The translations under genes and the position numbers were made by a program. Below the pieces are notes generated by a model, which saw nothing but the letters and a program-made list of their open reading frames with translations, did not search any database and was not told where the DNA came from. Positions 31,426-42,366 of a stretch of 64,000 nt of DNA are shown piece after piece. The number at the start of each line of letters is the position of its first letter. Within the stretch, counting starts at the first letter, position 1. The stretch covers positions 1,707,001 to 1,771,000 of the forward strand of contig NC_087097.1 of the NCBI RefSeq assembly GCF_963855985.1, in the 5' to 3' direction. The DNA comes from Ostrinia nubilalis. Taxonomy: Eukaryota; Arthropoda; Insecta; Lepidoptera; Crambidae.

Positions 31426-32632
31426 ACCAATTTGAGACAATGGTTGTTTTTTACTTTTTTAATAAGTTGAGAGCGCAACGGTTTTCCTGCTGCTCTTGCC
31501 TACCTCGTTACATCAATATCAATATCTAGGCGTTTTCTATACATACATATAAGTAATGCGTCCTACTCATTTTATCTCGGTTTCGGGACAAGGGAGGGAA
31601 GGAACAATACAAAATAATGTGTTTCAAACGTCAGACAATGAAACTGTCCAAGTTTAGAAAAGAAGCGTGATTTTATTGCTAAAGGTACCTATTCCAAACG
31701 ATTGTTTAATTAGATGTACTAGATTAGATAGATAACTTTACAAAACAGGGTTAACATGGTCATGAATACGTTTTTAAATTGCCTAATCATGATTACATTC
31801 CAACAATAGTGTCCCGCAAAGTATCATACTTTAACACATTGCTATTGTTCTATCCGTTGGCAATGAATAGGTTCATTCGACCATTCAAACATTATAGTAC
31901 ATTTACGGTAATGGATATACCGTTATTGCTATTACTAGTGTGAAACCTATTTTAAAAGTAATGTAACACTTGAACGTATTTAACGCCGGTGGAAGCCTTA
32001 AGCGCACTTGTGAGTCATCGTATAGTTCCACGTAACAAGAGGAGGTTTACAAATCATCATCCACCTATCTCCTCTATTATTATCTGTTACATTTCTCTAA
32101 TGGGACACTAAGAGAAGTACCGACAACTGTACATTGCGAGATATTTTCAAGTGAAATATATGTAGATATGGTAAGTGTTATGAAGAGTGTTTACGAACTT
32201 TTAAGGAACATTAATTATTAATCCCTTTTAGAACTAAGATAGTCATATTGCATCGTTTTAACTAAAACCCTGTATTAGTAGCCATACATTAAATAGGTAG
32301 TTGAAACTTTTTTTCAAATAAGTGGTCTAAAATAATAGCCCTTTTTTTAAATTACAGTGAATTTTTATCAACTCATAGCATCATAATTAACAATACATTT
32401 TCTTGTTCTACCCGCTATCAGCTGTTCGACATAAAACTTTCATTTCTATTCTAATGTTAGTACAAAAGCGGTAATGGTACTGTTTGTCCGATAAAGTAGG
32501 TTAAGTACGCACTCGCCCTTAAAATCCACTTAGAGGTAAAAGGTATAAAGTAGTTTTATTATAATTTATTAATGAATAGATTGTTTCTTTACGCAATAGC
32601 AAAATAAAGGTGATGGAAATGAAATCCAACCA

Positions 32633-32742
32633 GTAGGCCTAAGATGCGCGCCGCGATAAGCGGTTATCACGCCATTTTATAGATTTTCCCCATACATTTT
32701 GACGTCGATAAAAGTTATCGCGGCGCGCATCTTAGGCCTACA
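32633..32742. mobile_element. 110-bp foldback MITE
   Basis: Inverted arms of at least 26 bp (taggcctaagatgcgcgccg ... complement) with TA at the junctions. It lies in UBR3 intron 3. Confidence 0.75.
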
Positions 32743-32900
32743 GTGAAGGTCAAGTTTGTCCCAGGGGGGATAGTTAAACTGTCATTGGAATCGCAATGAA
32801 ATAAATCAAAAGAATACATAAATAGGAGTTCGAAGTTAAGTTTCGACTTCCCAGCACAAAGCGGATGACAGGTGACTAAGCAAAGGTTGATGAAGTATAG
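32743..32900 (-). mobile_element. 3' UTR fragment of the R1/I-like LINE
   Basis: On the - strand it matches 22690-22812 of the LINE: tttgtcacctgtcatccgct, ggaagtcgaa, gggtccaatgacagtttaac-like and gacaaacttgacc. It is a diverged, partial copy. The adjoining 32944-33032 is repeated in inverse at 54935-55025, so a second repeat follows it. Confidence 0.6.
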
Positions 32901-33058
32901 TCACGAAGAACATGATGTCGTCCCTTGCGTGACCCAAAAAACTGCACACAGGAAGATTTAATGAAGGCTACTGACAACGCCACTCTTGTAGCGGAGTTTT
33001 GGGCTGACACTGTGTAGGTTTGTTGTCGACACGGCAAGAAGAATGAAGTATTGCCTAC

Positions 33059-33184
33059 CTGTTCTCCCTGAAGTGCTGAAGCAGCCTCAGTATGAGTCGC
33101 GGCATCATGGCCTCGGCGACGCACATCAGCTCCGCCGGCGCCGTGCCCGGCCGGGGACATTTGTTGCCATGGTTGCTGCAGAAC
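33059..33184 (-). CDS. Ubr3: UBR3 exon 3
   Basis: 126 bp, acceptor ttattcgcag, donor gtaggc, phase 2 at both ends. It encodes FCSNHGNKCPRPGTAPAELM, then CVAEAMMPRLILRLLQHFRE NR. The Cys/His-containing start completes the UBR box begun in exon 2. Confidence 0.9.
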
Positions 33185-33261
33185 CTGCGAATAAGAAAAA
33201 CATTTGTAAAGCGACAGCACATCAGGTTTGTTGCAAAACAGCGCCTTAAAAACTACGTAAG

Positions 33262-33405
33262 ATCCTACCATAATGTGGACCGACTACATCATAAAGGTAG
33301 CAGGAGGCGCTGGACGCAGGCCGCTACCAACCGGGCAACATGGAAAGCATTGGGGGAGTCCTATGTTCAGCAGTGGACGTCCTATGGCTGAGATGATGAT
33401 GATGG
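33262..33405 (+). mobile_element. Jockey-like LINE tail fragment
   Basis: About 140 bp matching the last part of the LINE at 31255-31425 (gctaccaaccgggcaacatg, gtggacgtcctatggctgag), ending in (gat)n. It lies within 80 bp of UBR3 exon 3. Confidence 0.75.
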
Positions 33406-33409
33406 ATGA

Positions 33410-35547
33410 TCCTACAGTGTTTGGCTTGACGATCCGTATCTGTACATAGGTTCAGGATGACGCGTGATAGGCAGCGGCGACTGGATCTCCACACAAACTC
33501 AAAGAACATGATTCTTCATTTGAAGCCAAATGCCTGAAATGAGACCTACGAAACTACTGCGGTAAGAACCGATATTGGCAGTATTAGAATCATATCAGGA
33601 TCAGTAATGGTCCATAACGGTATCCCTAGAGACACCTACAGGAAGTGACTGTTTAGAATTGTAGTCACGGGCTGCACTACTTTCATAAATGCGTTTGACT
33701 TTTTCATACAATTTAATGTCTCACGGATGTTAAAACCTCATTAGTATGCCCAGTTGACAATCAGTAATTTTAAACCCAAGAGATCTAACGTGCGATTTTA
33801 TTGTGATCTATAGTGCGTTATGGGCTAATGGGCATATCATCTAAGGCGGATCAATGTTGATATCTTGTTTGACGCCCCAATTAGAAACAAACTGCCCTTC
33901 GAGGCGAGGAGTGGCCTGATCTAGTTCGCCAGTCCAATTGGTGTCGATGCATATCGAGCCATAAGTATGCACAATTATTTAGATCAGCACCATTTCCTCG
34001 TTTCACTCGCACACAGCCAGTTTAGTATGGCAATGGGTGAGCAATAGGCGGTCATTGTCAAGAGCGCACATTTGTATTCCGAATGTGCGCGGGCGCAACC
34101 TGGGTGAAAACTATTACGTAGGCGAACTCCCTGCTCTGTTTGCCTAGTAGTTGTTGACTCGTTTCAATAAAAGGCACTTTAGCGAGTTTTATGGGACGTA
34201 AATTGTGTCTTTGACATATTATTAATGATGATGTCATGTTCCTTTATGTTGTGCTTTAGACGCGTGTAAATGACCGTCATTTGTCCAAATTAGTTTAGTG
34301 TTTAGGTGTCAACGGACGTACAAGCATCCGGCAATGCATTGTGGAAAGAAACAGATAAAGACTTCAACCATTAGTTGTTGTGTTCAAAATTACAATGAAG
34401 CACAAATTATAATACATAATTTTCATATAAATCTATATTATTTACAACAGAATACAATACGAATGTACTTTATTTAAAGCCATAAATTGCTCTTGCATGA
34501 CATGCTGCACAGACAACCATTGTTGTAAATCCAAACAAAAAATATGACTTCAATGTATTTATTTCACCATAACACTATCAACAATCTAGATCTATTTATA
34601 GCCACGAAAATTTAATAATACAGGGCGTTGGAACGCCATAAAAAGCGTTTAATCCAATCATTATCTCATGCCGCGTCTTCGTAATAGCTTTTGGAACAAT
34701 CAGCCTAACCAGAGCATAAAGTCGTATGGTCTCGACGGTGACGTCACCAGCAGCCAAGTCAAGGCCTGTCAAGTTCAAGCGTTAGGGTCGGAAGGTCGTG
34801 CCTCTCGCTTGCTTGTGGTCCTGATTCGATTATGCGTCTCTTTCTGATTGCGGAGGCTAGTCGTTAATACAGGCTATTACTAATTTCAGTGCCACAGGGT
34901 CTGCAGACGTCATAAATCACGGATTTCTTGGTCGAGCATGTGACGTTTATGTTGAATCAGTGACGCAACGGAAGCATTATAAGTATTTCACGCAACGGAG
35001 TTACAGATTTAGAATAAACGGTTTACGCACGAAGCAATCAAGGGAAAACCTTGACTTTGTGGAACGCCCTATAAACCTAGAATGGCGTGGGCAAAACGTG
35101 CACTCATTATATTGGTCGAAAGGGGCTTATCCTACTCGTATCAAGAATATTATGAGGTAAAGATCAAATTGGTCAATTTCATTTTATGGTCGCATTAACT
35201 CCTGTGGAAGCTTGTCCATCTCTAAACGTTCAACTACAACTTACTATTTTAAGCTTTCGCGATATAAATACTTTATTAAACTTTGTCGATGGTGGAATTT
35301 CAGCTATAATAACTATGATGCCCTGGAGGTTTTGTAAGAAGCTCAAATCTTATCTATTCGCGCGTCTAGACTCTAGTCGCTATCAGTTGAACCAACAATA
35401 ATGAATTTACATATAATCTAATACAGATATCATATCACCTTTCTCGCGACTTTCACAATAACGTGTATCTCGATGTCAGGCCAAGGTCACGGGCATGCGC
35501 AAGGTCAAGGTATTTGTTGACTGTTTGACCCGCATTGTTTTAAATGC
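33410..35547. other. UBR3 intron 2, no recognised feature
   Basis: Mixed-composition intron. A few short reading frames occur (for example 34960-35160) but none resembles a known protein and none has splice signals consistent with UBR3. Confidence 0.4.
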
Positions 35548-35555
35548 CACAAGTC

Positions 35556-35769
35556 CAGGGCCGGATCGTGAATTTGTGGGGCCCTGGGCTGAAACTTCTT
35601 ATGACGTTGTCACGTAAAAATATCGTCCGTAAAGTTAAACCGACTTTACAGACAACTATATTTTTTTTTCTTCAAATTATGGCCTACTTTTTAGCGGGAT
35701 CTGGGGGCCCCTTGTAACCCCGGGGCCCTGGGCTGCAGCCCAATCAGCTCATAGGTAGATCCGGCCCTG
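35556..35769. mobile_element. 214-bp hAT-type MITE
   Basis: It starts CAGGGCCGGATC and ends with the inverted match GATCCGGCCCTG. An exact 8-bp duplication cacaagtc flanks it (35548-35555 and 35770-35777). An 8-bp duplication plus CAGGG ends is diagnostic of hAT elements. Nonautonomous. Confidence 0.9.
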
Positions 35770-36237
35770 CACAAGTCATGTGTTTTTCAATCGTTTTAGG
35801 ACAGAGTTTTCAATGAGATGGAATAACTTTGTGTCTTTTCCACCATTTTACTAATCAGTGCCTCATGCCTGCGAGGATGAGGCGGTCTTTTCATCATCAT
35901 CTTATCATGAAATCAAATCAAGTTTATATCTAATCCGCTATTATTTGATACTGCCAGATGACTTAATATTCCGTAGGCAGTCTCTTCGATTCAGTCGGGA
36001 ACATCACCGGCAGTAAACAACCACGACTGATCCATATTTATACCGGGCGTAGGCTCACATTAGACGTTAGACGTCACAATTTTGTTTCCGTTGTTGTATC
36101 AATTTATTAGATAATCTGTTGCTATGAGCTATGAACCTGAGGTTTATTTAATTTATTTGGGTCTTTTTACTTAACGACACTCAAGAACAGTCAAGAATAG
36201 GTACAAGAATAGGATTTTTTTTCCGTATCATGCGATT

Positions 36238-36368
36238 CATCATCATCATCATCATTTCAGCCATAGGACGTCCACTGCTGAACATAGACCTCCCCCAATG
36301 CTTTCCATGTTGATCGATTGGTAGCAGCCTGCGTCCAGCGCTTCCCTACTACCTTTACGATGTCGTCA
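36238..36368 (-). mobile_element. Jockey-like LINE tail fragment
   Basis: (cat)n is followed by ttcagccataggacgtccac and ctcccccaatgctttccatg, the reverse complement of the tail seen at 31.4 and 33.4 kb. Similar traces occur at 50140-50216 (+) and 63585-63660 (-). Confidence 0.75.
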
Positions 36369-36949
36369 TCATGCGATAGTCAGAAGATAATGAGCAGATT
36401 TTTTCTGTGACTAAAAGCGATGAGAGCAGAAGCCCCACTGGGACTCCCTCCATGATTAATTCTGGCTCTCCGTGCCCAGAATGTGCATGTGAATAGGATT
36501 TAAAATTCTATTCCGTCTAAATATTAAATTACAACCAATCACAGATTCAAAACTGGATTTGAGTTTAAACCTACTGTTTTAAGTGTCGTCTTTCCGAAAT
36601 ACGAGACTTGTTAGGTAATTTCGGAAAGGATATACTCCATTATGAGTACTGTGTGCCAAAAATTGAAGGTTTTGGCAAACCCAATTACGCAGCAAAAGCG
36701 CACTGCAGGCAACACTGTAGAGCCGCCCAGTATAATTTAATACAGTGTTGCTAACTGGCAACGAGTCCTAAGGTCGACTAAGCCCGGCATACAGTCTGCA
36801 GTCCACCTTTATTATGCCTATTTGAATGCATCTAACAAAACGTATGCAACTAACGCGTTTATTCACACCGTGAATCACGAGCGCTCATGTGTCCATACAA
36901 CACCATAAGAACTCGATGCCTGCACCACTCATGCAGTATTTGCAGTGAA

Positions 36950-37310
36950 TATCTGGGGGCACGGCAGTGCCCCCACCAAGTCGAGCAAAAAAGCGGCACG
37001 GCCGTACCATCCTTTTCTCGAAGCAATTCAGGCCATTTTCGACTGCCTGTAACTTCGTTGTGGATAAAACTAGAAGGCTGAATTTTCATTAGCTATGCAG
37101 GCATTGTAAAGACACGGTATATTTAAAATTTCATTCAATTTGAACCAGTAGTTTAAGAATTATAACGGGTCAAAGTTACTTAATTTTGTCACTCACTGAC
37201 TCACTGACTCACCGATCATCAAAACTCTAAGGCACTTCTAGCAGACCTAGAAGCTTCAAATTTGGAATATAAGTAGTGTTTGGTGTATGAATCAAGGAAA
37301 AACTAAAATA
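36950..37310 (+). repeat. Dispersed repeat with ggggcacgg...gccccc start
   Basis: A short hairpin (gggggcacggcagtgccccc) starts a stretch that includes cactgactcactgactcacc and aggcacttctagcagaccta. Related sequence recurs in the tandem units right after it, so this is probably part of one larger repetitive element of unknown class. Confidence 0.45.
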
Positions 37311-37522
37311 TTTGGGGGCACGGTAGTGCAACCGCCAAGTCGAGTAAAATTTTTCAATTTCGGTCCAGTTTTCTAGATACATAACTGCTGTCTACAAAAT
37401 ACAAAAAGAAATGAGATTTGGGGGCACGGTAGTGCAACCGCCAAGTCGAGTAAAATTTTTCAATTTCGGTCCAGTTTTCTAGATACATAACTGCTGTCTA
37501 CAAAATACAAAAAGAAATGAGA
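37311..37522 (+). repeat. Two identical 106-bp direct repeats
   Basis: 37311-37416 and 37417-37522 appear identical base for base (starting tttgggggcacggtagtgca). This is a recent tandem duplication next to the large palindrome. Confidence 0.85.
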
Positions 37523-37840
37523 TCCCATCAAAAACAATACTTGTCAAAAAAACCAAGTCTCGCAACTCAGTTGTTCTACGGTAAAAAGTTGTGAGATCCA
37601 TGTAATACCAAGTCCAGGCCAGGAAATCTTTAACGTTTTACATAAATATATTGACTTGGCCATCGCATGAAAACACGTGTAAATTAAATTATTTAGTGCG
37701 ATGGCCAAGTCAATAATTTATGTAAAACGTTAAAGATTTCCTGGCCTGGACTTGGTATTACATGGATCTCACAACTTTTTACCGTAGAACAACTGAGTTG
37801 CGAGATTTGGTTTTTTTGACAAGTATTGTTTTTGATGGGA
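37523..37840. repeat. 318-bp near-perfect palindrome (foldback)
   Basis: Arms of about 145 bp (37523-37668 and 37697-37840) are almost perfectly complementary around a spacer of about 28 bp. The arms start tcccatcaaaaacaatactt. No coding capacity. It could be a foldback transposon, but no target duplication is clear. Confidence 0.88.
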
Positions 37841-37907
37841 TTAAGTGTTTCTTGAAAGCTGGTCAAATAAACGTGTGTGTAACTAAATATTTTGACTAAC
37901 AAGATTA

Positions 37908-38034
37908 AGGCTCGGTTGCACCATCTTACTTTAACTTTAACAAACGTCAAAAGTCTGTCAAACTCCATACAAAAAACACCGGATATCGCCAAAGTTACGT
38001 TTACGGTGAAAGTTAGGTGGTGCAACTCAGTCTA
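37908..38034. mobile_element. MITE (GGCTGAGTTGCACCA family), copy 2
   Basis: Opposite orientation to 18684-18814. It starts ggctcggttgcaccatctta and ends aggtggtgcaactcagtc, with the same interior (caaaagtctgtcaaactcca, aaacaccgg). Confidence 0.7.
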
Positions 38035-38102
38035 AGCATCAAGCAAGATGCACTTTTACACACAAAGGAAATGCTTTTTTCGTTGTAGAGTTTAACTTAA
38101 TA

Positions 38103-39841
38103 TATAAGGTGTTATTTTTTGTACTGATCATACTTTACCAACGCATCTAATAAAATCATACAAATACAACCCGTGTTTTTAAAAAAAAATTCAGGCTAGT
38201 TTTTGTTTTTACTTTTCCTAACAAAAAAAAGATATTATTTTTACAACCATCCTGTCTTCACTCACTGCCTCTCTCTCTTTCTTTACTCATTTCATTCATA
38301 CGAGTACGAACAATGGCCGCGCGCATTCATTCAACGTTCACACACATAAAGGTTAGATTACACTAAACCTACGTTACCAAAAATTATCACTCGTGAGTAT
38401 GTACGATGTTACGTCATGTTAATAGGTACTACGCGCTGGGAGAAACAAAATCTAGCTACATAAGTAGGTAAATAAGTGTATTTTCATTAGTGTAATAGCG
38501 GGGGACTTTTCCAACGAACCGAGGCGAATCATCCGCGTTAAACTAGAAATTTAAAAAAGGATAGAAATTGGAATTCAATATCTACGGTTTCGTAATGCCT
38601 ACGCAATTTATTTAGAGACGTAATAAAAAATTGATAGGTACATACCTATTACTACTTCGCTTCGCTTCAGTGGAAATGCACCCTAATATTGAATATGAAT
38701 ATGTGTTGTAAATAAAACTCACTGATAAATTTTCCTGGTTTTAATTCCTAAATTATGATTTGCCATCACACTTTAGATTCATTGATTTTACTTATTCACA
38801 CATTTACCTATTTTGAATGTTGTTATTTAAAGTTCCTAGGTTATTATTACACTAATCACAATACATTTTGAACGTCAAGCCTTTGTTGAATGTTCACGTA
38901 AACACTGTCTTGCACTGTCTAATCTAGCCACGATCGAATTGAGGTAATGCTTTCGGGCTGCACACTTGCTTGCTGTTCACTAGACACCACGTCGGATGTT
39001 GTATTCACAATTCGCGCACTAACTTTTTTACGGAAAAAGTCCCTTTCGCGTAAACAAGCACTCATCTGTCCAAATCACACTGTAGGTATGTACCTAGGTA
39101 GACTTCCGCAATAACCATCGATAGAACTAGGTCGCGGTCGTGGCCCTCTGGCAACAACTCCTTGATAAGGCATTCCGTATTTCTACGCAAAAGCCGCCGT
39201 CTGCGGCGCTCGCATCTGGGTACCGCCAGCACTGTGCCGGTGATTGAAATTGAAATCCAGAACTTCGTCCTCGAAGCGCACGGAATCTCGTCAAGTCAGG
39301 ATACGGCTGCGCTCCCTGAAGCGCTGCGCGGCTCCAAACAAGCAAGGTATGAAGGTTTTCGACTCGTCAATGTTTCTCGTCGGCCAGTTAGTGTGCCCGA
39401 AACATAATTTCACCTGCGTTTTGTTATTGATCAAGCGCGGCATTGTAATAAACCACACATACACTGCAATACGTTTGGGCGCATTGGACGGACTGGGACG
39501 ATTATTTATGTTGTTGCACTTGTTGCGCTCCCGCATGCCGATCGGCGGCTCGGCGCGGGCTGTGGGCGCGGAGCGACTGGCAGCGATATCAATATGGCCG
39601 ACTCACGCGGCGCGGCACGTGGCAGTGGTCGTTGCCCTCGGCCGGCTACTACGATAGTGCGTACAAACGAATACTCACCGCGCTCAAAGGATGATTTATT
39701 TTTTATTTTTTTCGAAACATTCTTTGTCGTTTTACTCGAAAACTAGCCTGAATTTTTTTTTAAAAACACTTGGGTTGTATTTGTATGATTTTATTAGATG
39801 CGTTGGTAAAGTATGATCAGTACAAAAAATAACACCTTATA
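38103..39841. mobile_element. 1.74-kb element with 105-bp terminal inverted repeats
   Basis: The termini (tataaggtgttattttttgt ... up to caggctag) are inverted copies differing by a few bases. The interior contains no transposase. The GC-rich frames at 39127-39657 do not resemble known proteins. The class is unknown. Confidence 0.75.
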
Positions 39842-39849
39842 TTCACTAA

Positions 39850-40773
39850 CGTGACATACCTACTGGTGGTCTAAGTACTGAATTCCAGTAACAGAAACGG
39901 CTGTGCCCCTCCTACAGGGCCCCATTTAGGGTTAGTGACTAACTGGAGTTGAGTGTAATTTGATTATTTTATTATCTCCTCTCAGGTCATTCTATCACAC
40001 GTTTATATGTCCATTTATTATGATGCTCACTTCTGATTTGCGAATACGGCAACCTCTTATGATCGTTAGTGACATGTGCAGGCAGGCATTTCCGAGTTCA
40101 ACGTTATTGAATTTTTAAGACCCTTTTTTGTTCTCGCCACCCATGCGAATATTTGGTTGGAAAATCATATAAGATTAACATGAGCAATCAGGCCATAATA
40201 AATTTTGACTTCATCCAACAATCCATATTAATTTGTGTATGACGCACACAAGTTCGAGGCGATATTAGATGCCTACTGCATGAGCAACTTTGCATTCGTA
40301 ATTCTATCGTTGAATGTAAACGTCTTTTGGCACTGGTGGTAGCAAGTGGACTGAAAATTTGTACTTTGTTGGCGCAAATAAATAGTAATGACGCAAGGCA
40401 GTAAACTTGCGACTGCAGAAATGTGACCACTCCTGAAGCCCTTCTGTGGCCTGTACGGCTGAGCCCCGTAACTCTTGTCAAAGGGCCTCGAGGATACCTT
40501 CATATTTTTGTGGGATGCCCAATATACTTTTGGCAGGTAGAGTTCCACATAAAGGTCGTAGCACATTTATCAAACCGGAAAGGGAGCGTAATTATACCAT
40601 CTCTAGCGATTGACAGCGCGCGAAGGCGATGACAGCTCGCAATAGGCGATACGGTCTTGTTCCCTTTTTGAGTTGATATTCTGCTATGACCTTAACGTAG
40701 TAGCCAAGCGCACTTTGTATGTAGATTGCCTTCTGCTCCATCTATTTTGTGGTGTTACTGAGCTAGCACTGAC
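39850..40773. other. UBR3 intron 2, region before exon 2
   Basis: No recognised feature. Weak open frames on the - strand at 40188-40566 overlap each other and look non-coding. Confidence 0.4.
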
Positions 40774-40987
40774 CCGTCCTCCTTCATGACGGACTCGTCG
40801 CCGCAGTCGCACGCGCCGCCCGCCTGCGACAGGAACATGTTGAAGTCGTGCGTGGAGTGGTCGCCGCGGTGGAAGCACTCGCGGCATATGGACATGCACG
40901 GCGAGATGCCGCACGTCCGGCACCTGTAGGCAACCACGCGTGGTATCCAGACGAGGCCGCATTTGTCGTGTTTGTCGTAGCTCCTCA
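40774..40987 (-). CDS. Ubr3: UBR3 exon 2 (UBR-box zinc finger)
   Basis: 214 bp, acceptor tttgcccacag, donor gtcagt, phase 1 in and phase 2 out. It encodes the UBR box: [40 protein letters not shown] and [24 protein letters not shown]. The Cys pairs (RCRTC, ICREC), the His residues of HRGDHSTHD and the CDC motif are the zinc ligands expected of this fold. The wording [13 protein letters not shown] and [13 protein letters not shown] identifies UBR3 rather than UBR1/2. The family are E3 ubiquitin ligases; fly Ubr3 is reported to act on DIAP1 and on the Hedgehog pathway kinesin Cos2. Confidence 0.95.
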
Positions 40988-42179
40988 CTGTGGGCAAAGA
41001 GAGTAAAATTACAATAAGGTTCTTCCCAACCTTTGAACTGAGGTAAATTACGCCTTAAAACTGGGTAAACTAATAAAGAGAGATCTTAGAGAACTAGTAA
41101 GGAGAAGACAGTGAGTTAAAAAGAACAAGTAGACAGTAATCTACCTGTTGCTTAATCTCGTTGAAACGTCACTTAAGAATTCACAAAACAACATAAAAGG
41201 TCAAACCAAAATCTACGTAGAAATGATGAAGCTCGAGTAGAATACAATACATTCAAGCCCGTGATTGACCTAAAATATTGAAGCGACGCGTGTCACATTA
41301 AAGCACAGATTATTTCTACGTAAACATTGTAGTATTCATAAGCAATCGACGTTTAGTAAACAATACACAACCTTTAGATAAATAATCAATAACGTGTGAA
41401 CGAAGATAATGTAGAAGAATTAACTCTTGGTACATTGAGCAAAGTTCAGGACAAAATAAAAATAGGAGCTCAAAACACTCTCGTATTTAAAAAAACACTG
41501 ATGTGTGTTCGTGTAAGGGACACATACGGAAGAAGACCATTCACCATTCCTTTTCCGTGGGATAAATATAGAAGCAGAGCAGGACGTCGATTTAAACGTC
41601 GTGGAGGCGAATTACCATCCATCGAAGAAAATTAAAGAAAGAATTCAATTACTCGATTATACAATCACTCACTGACACAACCAAACGATCTTAGGAAATA
41701 CAGAACCAAAATAATTATTGATGATCACAGTGGAAAACGTAACAAGTAATGAATTTTTGCCATTAAAATAATCATTAATAAAAGCGAATGAATGAACCAC
41801 GTTCAGCAAAGATGTCATCGACATACACAGACACAGATTAAGCCTGTTTTACGATTCAGGATCTAAAACCGACTCGAATGCGAACGAAATGGCAAGACGC
41901 AAATTTTATTAGAAGTGGTCGGACTGGATCAATAAAAAGACAGAAGCTCAGAAAGTGATTAGGAGAGTTAATTAGTTTGGGTCTAGCCATCTTTGAACTT
42001 AAGTGACCTACGTATCATGAAAACTAAATCATATTTACTGTAGACGAAGGATTCCTTATCACCCTACACCTGGTAGATTTATTACAACAGTTAATAAAAT
42101 AGTTTTGAACAAAAAGGGTGCTTATTTTTACGACTGAGTATTAATATCCGATGACAAAACCATTTTATTGTATTACCAG
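40988..42179. other. UBR3 intron 1: A-rich stretch with an unidentified frame
   Basis: The + strand is A-rich. A 79-codon frame at 41396-41635 has coding-like composition (TYGRRPFTIPFPWDKYRSRA, GRRFKRRGG) but I recognise no family. It could be retroelement debris. At about 42.1 kb the strand bias flips to T-rich. Confidence 0.35.
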
Positions 42180-42366
42180 CATATCCCCGCGGCTTTTCGG
42201 TCTGCTGCCTATAGCCTACTTATGTTCCTCAAAGATACTGGTCTGTAGCGTTCTAATATTGAAAAGAGGTCTGAAATCCAGTAGTTTTGATTTCATTCGT
42301 TAAAACATACAATTTTTCTTCTTTATAACATTAGTATGATTGTATGCATTTACTTTTACGTGGGAT

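Noticed and set aside
41396..41635. 79-codon frame with basic residues as an exon or gene
   Set aside because: No family recognised, no splice or promoter evidence; kept only as a note in the intron entry.
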